From CAYNRG01 sp964399545 (GTDB lineage: Bacteria > Bacillota_I > Bacilli_A > Erysipelotrichales > Erysipelotrichaceae): a stretch of 64,000 nt of DNA. A program made the translations under genes and the position numbers. Below the pieces are notes generated by a model. That model had not been told where the DNA came from and made no database searches. It worked only from the letters and a program-made list of their open reading frames with translations. Shown piece by piece: positions 33,271 through 43,000 of the stretch. The stretch lies in contig CAYNRG010000002.1 in the NCBI GenBank assembly GCA_964399545.1, positions 1 to 64,000 on the forward strand, in the 5' to 3' direction. How positions within the stretch are numbered: the first letter of the stretch is position 1; the number at the start of each line of letters is the position of its first letter.

Positions 33271-34305
33271 ATGAAAAATTTATTTAAAATTGCATTAACA
33301 TTTTTACTCGTAGCAACTCTAACTGCTTGTGATTCAAAGGAAACAACCCCTTCTGAATCATCTACTGACCAGCCAAAAGTAAATCTAATTTTTTCGATTA
33401 CTGCTGTTAATGGTGATGCTCACTATGAGGCTATGTACAAATTTAAGGAAGCTGTTGAAGCAGCTAATGTCGGAATTACAGTAGATACTTATGACTCTGG
33501 AGCTCTATTTAAACAAGATCAAGAAGTTGGCGCTGTTCAACAGGGCGGAGCTAAAGGTGGAGCTGATATCTCTTATCTATCTGCATCTTGGCTAACTGAT
33601 GGTTCACCATGGATATCCATGTTCGCAACTGGCTATATGTTTAAGTCCTATGATCATATGACTTCTGTATTAAATGGAGATATTGGTCAAGAAATCTTTA
33701 ACCGAATTTCTGAAGAGCAAGGTATTTTACCACTAAAAGCATTCTACCTTGGAACTCGTCAAATTTCTCTGGGTAAAGATATCGAAGTTAAAACTCCGGC
33801 CGACTTAAAAGGAATTAACCTTCGCATGCCAAACTCTGAATCGTGGATTTTCTTGGGTGAAGCCCTAGGTGCTAATCCAACACCAATTGCCTTTAATGAA
33901 TTATACACAGCTCTTCAAACTGGAGCCGTTGATGGTCAGGATAACCCCCTACCTACTGTAAACAGTGCAAAATTCTATGAGGTTCAAAAATCAATAACAT
34001 TAACTAATCACTTAGTTGACAGCGTATGGCCTGTTATTAATACAGATACATGGAACTCTTTGACTCCTGAACAACAGAATGCTGTTGCTGATGCAATGGA
34101 GCAAGCTAGAGTTTTATGTGATGAGACAAACTTGAATCGTGAAGCGGAACTAGTTGAGTTCTTTAAAGAAAAAGGATTGAAAATTTATGAAGCTGATGTC
34201 GATACTTTCGCAAAGCAAGTACTTGACACTTACTTAAATGATAAGAAACAATCGGGAACTTGGGATATGGATCTTTATCAAAGAGTACAAGACGCTTATA
34301 AATAA
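33271..34305 (+). CDS. TRAP transporter substrate-binding lipoprotein (DctP/SiaP-like)
   Basis: A 344-residue lipoprotein: leader ending ATLTAC (lipobox), Ser/Thr linker, then a DctP fold. The substrate-carboxylate arginine region reads GINLRMPNSES, and the block FNELYTALQTGAVDGQDNP plus KFYEVQKSITLTNHL closely parallels the sialic acid binder SiaP. This points to a sugar acid with a 2-keto acid end, such as a nonulosonate or Kdo. ATG at 33271 with AAGGAGG. A terminator after it probably makes it more abundant than the membrane subunits. Confidence 0.9.
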   Translation: MKNLFKIALTFLLVATLTACDSKETTPSESSTDQPKVNLIFSITAVNGDAHYEAMYKFKEAVEAANVGITVDTYDSGALFKQDQEVGAVQQGGAKGGADISYLSASWLTDGSPWISMFATGYMFKSYDHMTSVLNGDIGQEIFNRISEEQGILPLKAFYLGTRQISLGKDIEVKTPADLKGINLRMPNSESWIFLGEALGANPTPIAFNELYTALQTGAVDGQDNPLPTVNSAKFYEVQKSITLTNHLVDSVWPVINTDTWNSLTPEQQNAVADAMEQARVLCDETNLNREAELVEFFKEKGLKIYEADVDTFAKQVLDTYLNDKKQSGTWDMDLYQRVQDAYK

Positions 34306-34315
34306 AAGAATCTTC

Positions 34316-34341
34316 AAGCAGCTTGTTGAAGCTGCTTTTTT
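34316..34341 (+). terminator. Intra-operon attenuator after the TRAP binding-protein gene
   Basis: 9-bp perfect stem AAGCAGCTT / AAGCTGCTT (34316-34324 and 34329-34337), loop GTTG, six T (34336-34341). Partial termination here would raise binding protein over permease. Confidence 0.85.
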
Positions 34342-34362
34342 AGAAAGAAATGAGGTTATGTA

Positions 34363-34854
34363 ATGAGTAAATTAAAATTTATTATTCAAAAAATTCGTGA
34401 TTTCTTTGAAATTATTATTCCTTGTACCGCTTTTCTGATTATGTTTTCGACCTATATCCTGCAAGTATTTATGCGCTATGTTATGAGGACCCCTCTAACA
34501 TGGTCCAACGAAGTAATTGTCACGGCTTTTACATGGTCTGTTCTTTTTGGCGCTTGTTACTCTATGAGAGAAAAGAGCCATGTTAAATTTACAATGGTCA
34601 CTGATGCCCTTCCTGAAAAGGTAGCTTGCTTCTTTAAGATAGCGGGTAACATTATTATCGTCATTACCTTTATTTTAATGATTCCTGCATCCATTGATTT
34701 TATCAATCAAGTCGCAAAACAATATACACCCGTCTTTAAATGGTCTTTGAAACCTCTTTTTGCCCCAATTATCTATTTCTTTATCTCGATTGCCGAGTAC
34801 TCTATTGAAGAAATTATAGAGGATGTAAAAATTCTTTTGAAAGGAGAATATTGA
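34363..34854 (+). CDS. TRAP transporter small membrane subunit (DctQ)
   Basis: A 163-residue protein with four membrane helices (IIPCTAFLIMFSTYILQVFMRY; FTWSVLFGACYSM; IIIVITFILMIPASI; PIIYFFISIAEY). WSNEVIVTAFTWSVLFGACY and REKSHVKFTM are DctQ landmarks. It pairs with the large subunit, whose ATG begins 2 bases after this stop codon. ATG at 34363, TGAGGTTATG upstream. Confidence 0.9.
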   Translation: MSKLKFIIQKIRDFFEIIIPCTAFLIMFSTYILQVFMRYVMRTPLTWSNEVIVTAFTWSVLFGACYSMREKSHVKFTMVTDALPEKVACFFKIAGNIIIVITFILMIPASIDFINQVAKQYTPVFKWSLKPLFAPIIYFFISIAEYSIEEIIEDVKILLKGEY

Positions 34855-34855
34855 T

Positions 34856-36145
34856 ATGAGCCTAGCACTCCTTGTTTGCTTAATTATTTTTATTTTAATT
34901 TTCATTTTAAGAATGCCAATCTCATTTGGAATGATCGCTGCTGGAGTAGCCTATTTTGTAGTTAAAGGAATTAACATGACCATGGTTGCCAACCAGTTAA
35001 TTTACACCTATTTCTCAGCTAGCGTTATCATCGCTGTTCCACTCTTTATTTTTACTGCCAATGTTATGAATAGCGGTAAAGTAACCGAGATGGTTTTTAA
35101 ATTCTGTAAATCTCTATCGGGTGGAAAGCCTGGTTCTCTTGGACGTGTTAATGTCTTAGCTTCTCTTGTTTTCTCGGGAATGACAGGATCAGCTATCGCT
35201 GATGCTGCCGGACTTGGAAAAATGGAAATTGAAGAAATGAAAAAAGAAGGTTATGATGATGGATTTTCTTGTGCAATCACTGCAGCATCATCTACCATCG
35301 GTCCGATCTTTCCTCCTTCAATTCCACTAGTTATCTACGCAATGTCTTCTGGTGCATCCATAGGAGCTCTTTTCCTCGGAGGGATGGTTCCTGCTCTTTT
35401 AGTTGTTATGGGCTTGATGGCCTATGTTTCTTATATCGCTAAGAAAAGAAACTACCCTGCTGATATTAAAGTTCCTTTTAAAAGCTTTTTAAATTCTACT
35501 CTTCAAGCTCTTCCAGCAATCCTAACACCCATTATTCTTTTAGTCGGTATTTACTCAGGTGTTGTCACTCCGACAGAGGCTGGAGCTATTGCTGCTGTTT
35601 ATGCAATCTTAATTTCTACTCTGGTTTATAAAGCAATGGGATTTAAAGTATTAGGCAATATTATTCTTCAAACTGTTAAAGATACTGGTGCTACCTCATT
35701 AATGATTGGGGCTGCAACAGTCATCTCATTTATTGTTGCTCGTGAAGGTGTTGCTAGTTCACTAGCGGCAGTCGTAATGAGTCTATGTTCAAATAAATAT
35801 ATGTTTTTAATTCTAGTTAATATCGTCATTTTAATCCTGGGTATGTTCATTGATACATCTACCATCCAACTTGTCTTTGTTCCTATTATGATTCCAATGG
35901 CCGTTTACTTTGGTATTGACTTAGTTCACTTTGGATTAATTGTTACCTTAAATATGATGATTGGATTATCAACTCCTCCTTTTGGAATGTTACTTTTCAT
36001 AACATCGGGGATATCCAATACTAGCTTAAAAGAAGTTATGAAAGAAATTATTGCACCTATTGGCGCGATGATGATTGTTTTAATTATTATTACCTATTTT
36101 GAAGAGGTTGTCTTATTCTTACCTCGTCTTATGGGAATGATGTAG
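34856..36145 (+). CDS. TRAP transporter large membrane subunit (DctM)
   Basis: A 429-residue permease with about 12 membrane helices. Family signatures: FSGMTGSAIADAAGLGKMEI, GPIFPPSIPLVIYAM, SGVVTPTEAGAIAAVYA and NMMIGLSTPPFGMLLF. It uses a Na+ gradient to import the ligand handed over by the binding protein. Confidence 0.93.
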   Translation: MSLALLVCLIIFILIFILRMPISFGMIAAGVAYFVVKGINMTMVANQLIYTYFSASVIIAVPLFIFTANVMNSGKVTEMVFKFCKSLSGGKPGSLGRVNVLASLVFSGMTGSAIADAAGLGKMEIEEMKKEGYDDGFSCAITAASSTIGPIFPPSIPLVIYAMSSGASIGALFLGGMVPALLVVMGLMAYVSYIAKKRNYPADIKVPFKSFLNSTLQALPAILTPIILLVGIYSGVVTPTEAGAIAAVYAILISTLVYKAMGFKVLGNIILQTVKDTGATSLMIGAATVISFIVAREGVASSLAAVVMSLCSNKYMFLILVNIVILILGMFIDTSTIQLVFVPIMIPMAVYFGIDLVHFGLIVTLNMMIGLSTPPFGMLLFITSGISNTSLKEVMKEIIAPIGAMMIVLIIITYFEEVVLFLPRLMGMM

Positions 36146-36157
36146 AAGGAGAAAAAA

Positions 36158-37093
36158 ATGAAATCAAAATTTTATGGAGTATGGCCCACAATGATTGGTG
36201 CTTTCGATGATAATGGTAATGTCGATTTATCTGCAAATAAGCAAATCGCACGATATTTAATTGATCATGGAGCTCATGGTTTATTTGCTCTATGTCAATC
36301 AACTGAAATGTTCTACTTTACTCTTGAAGAAAAAATTAGGTTAATCCAAGCTATTTTAGAAGAAGTCAATCACCAAGTTCCAGTCATCGTTTCTGGTCAT
36401 ACCTCGGATTCGCTAGAAGATCAAATTAAAGAGCTGAGTGCTATCGCAAAGACAAATGTAGATGCTATCGTCTTAGTATCAAATCGACTAGATATCGAAA
36501 ATCAAGGAACCGATATTTTTATCAAAAACTTACAATCTATCTTTGATGCTCTTCCTGATGTCACTTTTGGAATCTATGAATGTCCTTATCCTTATCTTCG
36601 CTTACTCAGTGATGAAGAAGTACAATATTTAGTTGATTCCAAGCGTTGTGTCTTCATTAAAGATGTTAGCTGTAATGAAGATATCCAAAAACGCCGTGCT
36701 GCGATTACACGCGGATCGACAATGCATTTATTTAATGCTAATACCGATACACTTTTGTCTTCACTTAGAAATGGATATGCTGGCTATAATGGCGTTATGG
36801 GAAACTTTCACATTGATCTCTATCGTTGGCTCTATGAAAACAAAAATGTGGATACACCTATGGTGGATGCTCTTCAAAAAGAGCTCACTCAGGTTTCCAA
36901 AATTGAACAATATTCCTATCCTGTCAATGCTAAATACCATATGAAAAGAGATGGCGTTAACCTGACACTTGCCTCTAGGAGAATGAATTGCGATTCCTTT
37001 TCTGATAGTGATAAGGAAAAAGTTCATCATCTGGAGAAATGGGAGAGAGAGACACGTGCTCTACTTAAAGGAAGTAATTCTCATGATTGTTGA
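36158..37093 (+). CDS. NanA/DapA-family pyruvate aldolase, candidate Kdo aldolase
   Basis: A 311-residue Schiff-base aldolase of the N-acetylneuraminate lyase/DHDPS family. The lysine is in CVFIKDVS (about residue 167), the proton-relay tyrosine in FGIYECPYPY, and the carboxylate-binding Ser-Thr in LCQSTEMF (GSTGE in NanA). Family members cleave or build 2-keto acids with pyruvate as one product. NanA function is less likely because no ManNAc kinase or epimerase is present; instead a pentose kinase and an arabinose-5-phosphate isomerase follow. That favours cleavage of Kdo into pyruvate and D-arabinose (inference). Its last bases overlap the next gene. Confidence 0.8.
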   Translation: MKSKFYGVWPTMIGAFDDNGNVDLSANKQIARYLIDHGAHGLFALCQSTEMFYFTLEEKIRLIQAILEEVNHQVPVIVSGHTSDSLEDQIKELSAIAKTNVDAIVLVSNRLDIENQGTDIFIKNLQSIFDALPDVTFGIYECPYPYLRLLSDEEVQYLVDSKRCVFIKDVSCNEDIQKRRAAITRGSTMHLFNANTDTLLSSLRNGYAGYNGVMGNFHIDLYRWLYENKNVDTPMVDALQKELTQVSKIEQYSYPVNAKYHMKRDGVNLTLASRRMNCDSFSDSDKEKVHHLEKWERETRALLKGSNSHDC

Positions 37094-37544
37094 TAAAATA
37101 GAGCATATTCTTGCTTATCACTCTTCTACTACTCCCCTAAAAGTAATTGAGCAGTTCTTACAAGCCACTGATTTTACTCAGTTAAAAGAAGGCCGAATTG
37201 AGCTTACTCCTCTTGATTTCGTTCTTGTTCAGCACTATGAGCCCTTCCTTGAAAATAACAACTATGAATATCACAAAGAATATATTGATATTCACTATAT
37301 TGTTGAAGGAAATGAGCGGATTCGCGTTTCAAGCTTACCCACTACTTCTTCAGTAGACAACTTTGATAAAGATAAAGATATCGGCTTTACCTTGTGTGGT
37401 GAATCTTGCCAGGAAATAACCTTATCTAAACAAGAATTTGCCATAATTTATCCTTGGGAGACTCATGCTCCTTGCATTTATTCTACATCTCCTACAGTTA
37501 AAAAACTTGTTTTTAAAATTCATCGGAGGTACGACTATGCTTAA
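37083..37544 (+). CDS. YhcH/YjgK/YiaL-family protein
   Basis: A 153-residue cupin-like protein (DUF386). Landmarks: YEYHKEYIDIHYIVEGNERI, FAIIYPWETHAPCI and the final KKLVFKIH. Members accompany sialic acid and diketogulonate TRAP operons and are thought to help sugar anomer or ring conversion. The metal-binding histidines (HxxYID...H, ETHAP) are kept. The ATG at 37083 overlaps the aldolase stop; AAAGGAAG upstream. Confidence 0.85.
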   Translation: MIVDKIEHILAYHSSTTPLKVIEQFLQATDFTQLKEGRIELTPLDFVLVQHYEPFLENNNYEYHKEYIDIHYIVEGNERIRVSSLPTTSSVDNFDKDKDIGFTLCGESCQEITLSKQEFAIIYPWETHAPCIYSTSPTVKKLVFKIHRRYDYA

Positions 37545-37971
37545 GAACATTCCTCCTATTCTCTCGCCCGAATTACTTGCTATTTTATGCAAGATGGGAC
37601 ATGGTGATGAAATTGTTTTAGGCGATGCTAACTTCCCTCATGAAACTATGGCTTCCATGCATTGCGTTCGACTAGATGGCCATCATTGCTCTGATATTTT
37701 AAGTGCAATCCTTACCTTATTTCCCTTAGATTCTACTTGTCCTCAAGCTGTTCAAGTTATGAAACCCGATGATGGATCTGTCCCTCTTATTTGGAAGAAA
37801 TATCAGTCCATCATTGATCAACATGACGATAATATTATTTTTAAAAAACTTGAACGTCATGATTTCTATAAACAATCAAGAAAAGCTTATTGTATCATCG
37901 CAACTGGTGAACCTGCACTATATGCCAATATTATTCTAAAGAAAGGATGTGTTATTTGTGACAAATATTGA
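37537..37971 (+). CDS. FucU/RbsD-family sugar mutarotase
   Basis: A 144-residue protein with the family pattern: LAILCKMGHGDEIVLGDANFPHE (catalytic His in MGHGDE), VRLDGHHCSDILSAIL and the C-terminal YCIIATGEPALYANIIL. FucU and RbsD interconvert sugar anomers before kinase action. In the proposed pathway it would supply the D-arabinose ring form used by the kinase. ATG at 37537 with GGAGGTACG upstream, overlapping the YhcH stop. Confidence 0.88.
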   Translation: MLKNIPPILSPELLAILCKMGHGDEIVLGDANFPHETMASMHCVRLDGHHCSDILSAILTLFPLDSTCPQAVQVMKPDDGSVPLIWKKYQSIIDQHDDNIIFKKLERHDFYKQSRKAYCIIATGEPALYANIILKKGCVICDKY

Positions 37972-38551
37972 AGCTGTTCTAAAAACTATTAAAGCAGAGC
38001 GAACTGCACTTTTAAAATTAGAAAAAGAATTATGTTCTGAAGTTGATGCGGTGATTGATGTTTTACATCAATGTCGTGGGAAGGTTATTTTTATTGCAGT
38101 TGGTAAATCAGGGCATATCGCCAAAAAGATAGCGGCCACTTTTGCTAGTACAGGTACACCTAGCTTTTTTATACATGGAACTGAAGCAGTTCATGGTGAT
38201 CTTGGAATGATTGAAAAAAATGATATTTGCATTTTAATCTCTAATAGTGGAAAAACACAAGAAGTCATCCAATGTATTCCACATATCAAAAAAATTGGAG
38301 CAATAACTATCGCTATGACATCTCAATCAACATCTCCCTTAGCTATAAATTGTAATTATAAACTCATTTATCCCGCTGTTGAAGAAGCTGACCCTATCCA
38401 TTGTGCACCCACTTCATCAAGTACAATTACGCTTGTATTTGGTGATGCGCTTGCCTGTGCACTAATGGAAAAGAATAAGTTTACTTCAGCAAATTTTCTT
38501 AAATTTCACCCTGGTGGTTCTCTTGGGGAAAAATTAGGTGATCCTCAATGA
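37958..38551 (+). CDS. KpsF/KdsD-type arabinose-5-phosphate isomerase, SIS domain only
   Basis: A 197-residue isomerase that converts D-arabinose 5-phosphate and D-ribulose 5-phosphate. It matches KdsD closely: AVGKSGHIAKKIAATFASTGTP, HGTEAVHGDLGMI (catalytic His), ISNSGKTQEVI, CAPTSSSTITLVFGDALA and FHPGGSLGEKLG. The two CBS domains of KdsD are missing, so it is a short form. In LPS bacteria the enzyme makes the Kdo precursor; here, in a Gram-positive catabolic operon, it should run in the opposite direction. The GTG at 37958 has AAGGATG upstream. The stop overlaps the kinase start (ATGA). Confidence 0.88.
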   Translation: MTNIEAVLKTIKAERTALLKLEKELCSEVDAVIDVLHQCRGKVIFIAVGKSGHIAKKIAATFASTGTPSFFIHGTEAVHGDLGMIEKNDICILISNSGKTQEVIQCIPHIKKIGAITIAMTSQSTSPLAINCNYKLIYPAVEEADPIHCAPTSSSTITLVFGDALACALMEKNKFTSANFLKFHPGGSLGEKLGDPQ

Positions 38552-39468
38552 GTGGTATTTTAGTTATTGGATCCTTTGTAATGGATCAGGTTTCTAATGT
38601 TGATGATTTTCCTATAGTTGGACAAACCATTATTGGCAAAAGCTTACACACTTATCCTGGAGGAAAAGGGGCAAATCAATGCATTACTATTTCTAGATTA
38701 GGTCAATCTGTAAAGATGATTGGCAAAGTTGGGAATGATGAAAACGGAAACTCCTTCAAAAGGCTGTTCAACAATGAAAATCTCCCTTGTGACGGAATTT
38801 TAACTTGTAACAGTCAACCCACTGGGATGGGGCTAATTCAACTTAATAAGCATCGAGATAATCAAATTGTAGTTATCCCAGGCGCAAACCACAGCCTAAC
38901 TATTGATGAAATTTATCAGTTTAAAAATGACATTATCCATAGTGATTTTGTTTTAACTCAACTTGAATTATCCTTGGAAGTAGAGTTCGCTTTAATTACC
39001 CTTTGCGCTGAGCATAATGTTAAAGTAATTCTAAATCCTGCTCCAGCTGCAGATATTCCAATAGAAATTCTAAGTAAAGTATACCTTCTTACTCCTAACG
39101 AAACAGAATTGGCCTATCTTACCAAAATGCCTACATCCACTCCTGAAGAAATTGAAAAAGCTTGCCTTCACTTAATTGATTTAGGAGTAAGTACTGTAGT
39201 TTGTACTATGGGAAGTAAAGGAGCTATGATTGCTAATAATGAAAAAATTGAAATTGTTAATGCTTTTTCTGTCCCTGTAGTCGATACTGTGGCTGCTGGG
39301 GATTCCTTTAATGGAGCTCTTGTTACATGTCTCTATAGTGGTAAGTCTCTTCACGATGCGGTTGTCTATGCTAATGCTACTGCTGCTTTGTGTGTTCAAT
39401 CTGCTGGAGCGATTCCTTCCATTCCTACAAAAGAAAAAGTAGATCAATTCCTATTGTCTAAGTCATAA
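38548..39468 (+). CDS. PfkB/ribokinase-family sugar kinase
   Basis: A 306-residue kinase. Signatures: VSNVDDFPIVGQ and TYPGGKGANQCIT at the N terminus and DTVAAGDSFNGALV with the catalytic Asp near the C terminus. It is ribokinase-like throughout, so a pentose is the likely substrate. With the adjacent isomerase, D-arabinose (to the 5-phosphate) is the best guess, with D-ribose as the alternative. Last gene of the operon, followed by a terminator. Confidence 0.88.
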   Translation: MSGILVIGSFVMDQVSNVDDFPIVGQTIIGKSLHTYPGGKGANQCITISRLGQSVKMIGKVGNDENGNSFKRLFNNENLPCDGILTCNSQPTGMGLIQLNKHRDNQIVVIPGANHSLTIDEIYQFKNDIIHSDFVLTQLELSLEVEFALITLCAEHNVKVILNPAPAADIPIEILSKVYLLTPNETELAYLTKMPTSTPEEIEKACLHLIDLGVSTVVCTMGSKGAMIANNEKIEIVNAFSVPVVDTVAAGDSFNGALVTCLYSGKSLHDAVVYANATAALCVQSAGAIPSIPTKEKVDQFLLSKS

Positions 39469-39504
39469 CTTTTACTAATAAAAGGAGTTCAATTCAATAG
39501 TCAT

Positions 39505-39529
39505 CCGCACTTTATGGTGCGGTTTTTTT
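39505..39529 (+). terminator. Terminator of the TRAP/aldolase operon
   Basis: CCGCAC / GTGCGG (39505-39510 and 39517-39522) with a TTTATG loop and seven T. Confidence 0.92.
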
Positions 39530-39574
39530 ATAATAAAGGAGCCCAACCTACAAAAGGGAGCTCCTTCATTATAA
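39528..39574 (-). terminator. Long inverted repeat, probable terminator of rqcP
   Basis: TTATAAT-A-AAGGAGC (39528-39542) pairs with GCTCCTT-C-ATTATAA (39560-39574). On the minus strand the hairpin is followed by TTTATTATAA. It overlaps the end of the preceding plus-strand T tract. Confidence 0.65.
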
Positions 39575-39718
39575 ACAAGATGATACAAAAACAGCGTCTG
39601 TTCCATGAATTCACTCAATCCAAAATTGGAACAACTTCTTTTAAATATTCTTTAGTGAGCCTATGCAGTCAATGGTTTTTGCCAACACATTGAGTTTAAC
39701 TTTCTCTCACCAATTCTT

Positions 39719-40012
39719 CTAGACTATCGTCTCACTGTCTTTCTTTACATCACTTTCCTCTAACCATTTTTCTTCTACGACTTCATACATCATAGAGGCC
39801 TCTTGCTTCTTTGTAAACTGTGCCAACTCTAAAACACGAACACTCAATTGCCTTTGACCAAAAGTAACCGTGACAATGTCACCAACAGAAACTGTATGAG
39901 AAGGTTTTACTTTTTTTCCATTAATTTCAATTCTTTGATGGAGAGCTAATTCTTTAGATACACTCCTTCTTTTTAAAATTCGTGATACTTTTAAATATTT
40001 ATCTATTCTCAT
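39719..40012 (-). CDS. rqcP: S4-domain ribosome quality-control factor RqcP (YabO/HslR)
   Basis: A 97-residue RNA-binding protein: S4 domain from residue 1 (MRIDKYLKVSRILKRRS, EINGKKVKPSHTVSVGDIV). RqcP acts with RqcH in alanine tailing of stalled nascent chains. The extra C-terminal tail is acidic. It overlaps the mfd stop by 14 bases, as expected for the conserved pth-mfd-rqcP order. Confidence 0.9.
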   Translation of the reverse strand: MRIDKYLKVSRILKRRSVSKELALHQRIEINGKKVKPSHTVSVGDIVTVTFGQRQLSVRVLELAQFTKKQEASMMYEVVEEKWLEESDVKKDSETIV

Positions 40013-43000
40013 CTTTTCTCACCTCATCGCTTCGCTTAATTAATTCTATAATCATTTTCAAAGAATGATTTCTTTTTGGAATTCTTATCTGTATTTTTTC
40101 TTGTTGATACTTCAAAGTTATTTCTTTCGATAAACGATTCATCATTTCAAAGAGTTTTACACCATCCACTTGATCACTAAAGTCTTTTGAAAAAACCAAT
40201 TCATAGTTTCCTGCAATCTCTTTAAACTTATCAATTCTTGAAGTTTCCAGAATAATTTCCAACTGCCTTTTTTCAAAAACAGTTTCTACAACCTCTGGTA
40301 ACCGTCCATACTCATCTTGAATCTTCTCTCGATACCCAAATAGTTCTTCTTCTGTTTCTATCGCATCGATTTGCTGGTACATATTAATTTTATCATAATC
40401 ATTCGGTGTATATTGTTCTGGAATATAGCTATCCACCTGAATATTTGTCTTTATTCTCTCTTTTTCTTCTGGTTTTATAATTCCTTTTTTCTCATTGATT
40501 GCCTCTTCAAGCATTTCAATGTACATATCAATTCCTACTGTGTCAATAAATCCCGATTGCTCAGGTCCCAGTAAGTCTCCTGCCCCACGAATAGTTAAAT
40601 CACGCATTGCGATACGATATCCACTTCCTAACTGTGTAAAATCTTTAATCGCTTGTAGCCTCTTTGCAGCTACTTCTGATAATTGCTTTTTCTTGGGAAC
40701 CATTAAATATGCGTAGGCTAATCGATTAGACCTTCCAACACGCCCTTTGATTTGATACAGCTGCGATAGCCCAAAGTTTTCTGCGTTTTCAACTAAAATC
40801 GTATTAGCGTTGGGAATATCTATCCCCGTTTCGATAATCGTTGTGCATAGTAGAATATCTACTTCTCCTTTTGTAAATTGAAGCATCACATTTTCAATCT
40901 CTTCTTTACCCATCTGTCCATGAACCACTGCAACTTGCGCTTGAGGAATTAATTCTTGCAGTAACCGTGCTCGATGATAGATTTCTTGAGTATTATTATG
41001 AAGGTAAAAAACTTGACCTTTCCTAGATAACTCTTTCTCAATCACTTCTTTCAATAACCCATCGCTTTTCTCTACAACATAAGTTTGAACAGATTGGCGG
41101 TTATTCGGCGGAGTCTCTAACAGGGATAATTGACGAATTCCAATTAGTGACATTTGCAGCGTTCTTGGGATTGGGGTTGCCGATAAAGAAAGAACATCCA
41201 CGGTAGTCTTAATTTCTTTTATCTTCTCTTTATGCTCTACCCCGAACCGTTGCTCCTCATCAATCACAAGTAATCCTAAATCACGGTACTTAACATCTTT
41301 TCCCAGTAGGCGATGTGTTCCAATTAAAATATCCACTTTGCCATCAAGACAATCTTGAATAATTTGCTTTTGCTTTGATAGTGGAACAAATCGATTTAAT
41401 AACCTTATTTCTACCGGATATCCTTTAAATCGATTCATAAAAGTTTGGGCATGTTGCCTAGAGAGGATCGTTGTTGGACATAAAAAGGCTACTTGTTTTC
41501 CTGCCCATACCGCTTTAAATGCAGCACGAATAGCAACTTCGGTTTTCCCAAATCCTACATCTCCACAAAGAAGTCGATCCATAGGTTTTGCAATCATCAT
41601 ATCTTTTTTAATTTCTTCCACTGCTCGCTGTTGATCTTTTGTAAGATTATAATCAAAGGCTTCTTCAAACTCTATTTGGCAAGGTTCATCCTCAGGATAA
41701 GCATATCCACTTTGTTCATCTCTTGCTGCATACAAGGTAACTAATCGCTCCGCAAGATTATGAACGTTTTCTTTCAGTTTTTCCTTTGTCTTTCTCCACT
41801 CACTGGATCCAAGTTTATGTAATTTCGGTACAACTCCCTCGCGAGAGACAAACTTTCGAACTAGTCTAAACTGTTCTAGAGGAACTAGTAATTCATCATT
41901 CCCACGATAGATAATTTTCAAGAAATCTTTATGAATCCCAAAAACTTCTCGAGTTTCAATTCCTAGATATTGACCCACTCCATGTTGATTATGCACAACA
42001 TAATCTTGTAGGTTCAAGTCTTGATAACTTTTTAATACCTCTGCATTTTTAAATTTATTTGAAAACCGTCCTTGCGCTTTTTTATTTCCAATCAAGTCTG
42101 CTGAAGTGATGACCATCAACCCTTCTTCTTTAGCTTCAAACCCTTCAAAGACTGATAAAAAGGCTACGTTAATTCCTTTCTTAGGAACCTCTTTTTCTGT
42201 GATTAGGTGATATGGAATCTTCTTTTCTATACAGGTCTCTAATACCGATTTAATTTCTCTTTCTTGGAGGCAGAATAAAATTGTGGTTGTCTTTGCTTTT
42301 TTCTTTAAAAGTTCCAAGTGAATATCTAATGATTCTTTAGGCAGATCTAACTCTAAAATTTGAGATGTATTTTCAATATATCTCTGTGTTTCTATTAATT
42401 TGACTTGATCTAAAATTTGATTTAAATCATGCATAATGCTAAAACGCGGAAGAATTCGTCCTTCTTGAATCATCTCTTGAAGGTATTGAACATTCTGCTC
42501 AATTACATGCCGGTTACTTTCTAGACATTCTTGTAATGGACTACATAAAACATCTGACCCTCTCATATAGTCTAACAAATGACTTGTCTTTGATACATAT
42601 GGATAATACAAGTATAATGATGGGATTTTCAAATGGTGCTGTATCATCTGTAAATCCATTTCCACTTGATGAGAAAAGGATTTTATTTTTTTATCTTGGA
42701 TCAACTGTGCTGTTTCTTCAAGGATTTCCTGGACATCCTCTTCACTAAAAAGAATATCTGTTGCAGGAATACAGGTAACCTTTTCGATTGATTTGATTGT
42801 TCGTTGAGTTTCTATATCAAAAAAACATAGACGATCCACTTCATTATCAAAAAATTCTAAACGAATAGGATAATCGTAATTCATAGAGTAAATATCTACA
42901 ACTCCACCACGGCTAGCAAAGCAAAGTGGCTTATCGATATGCGATACTTGCGTATAGCCGCTTCGGATTAATTGTCGTTTTAATTCTTCCGGCTCAATTT

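Noticed and set aside
36158..39468. Reading the TRAP operon as a sialic acid pathway
   Set aside because: The binding protein and aldolase would fit, but ManNAc kinase, NanE epimerase and NagA/NagB are missing, while a KdsD-type isomerase and pentose-type kinase are present.
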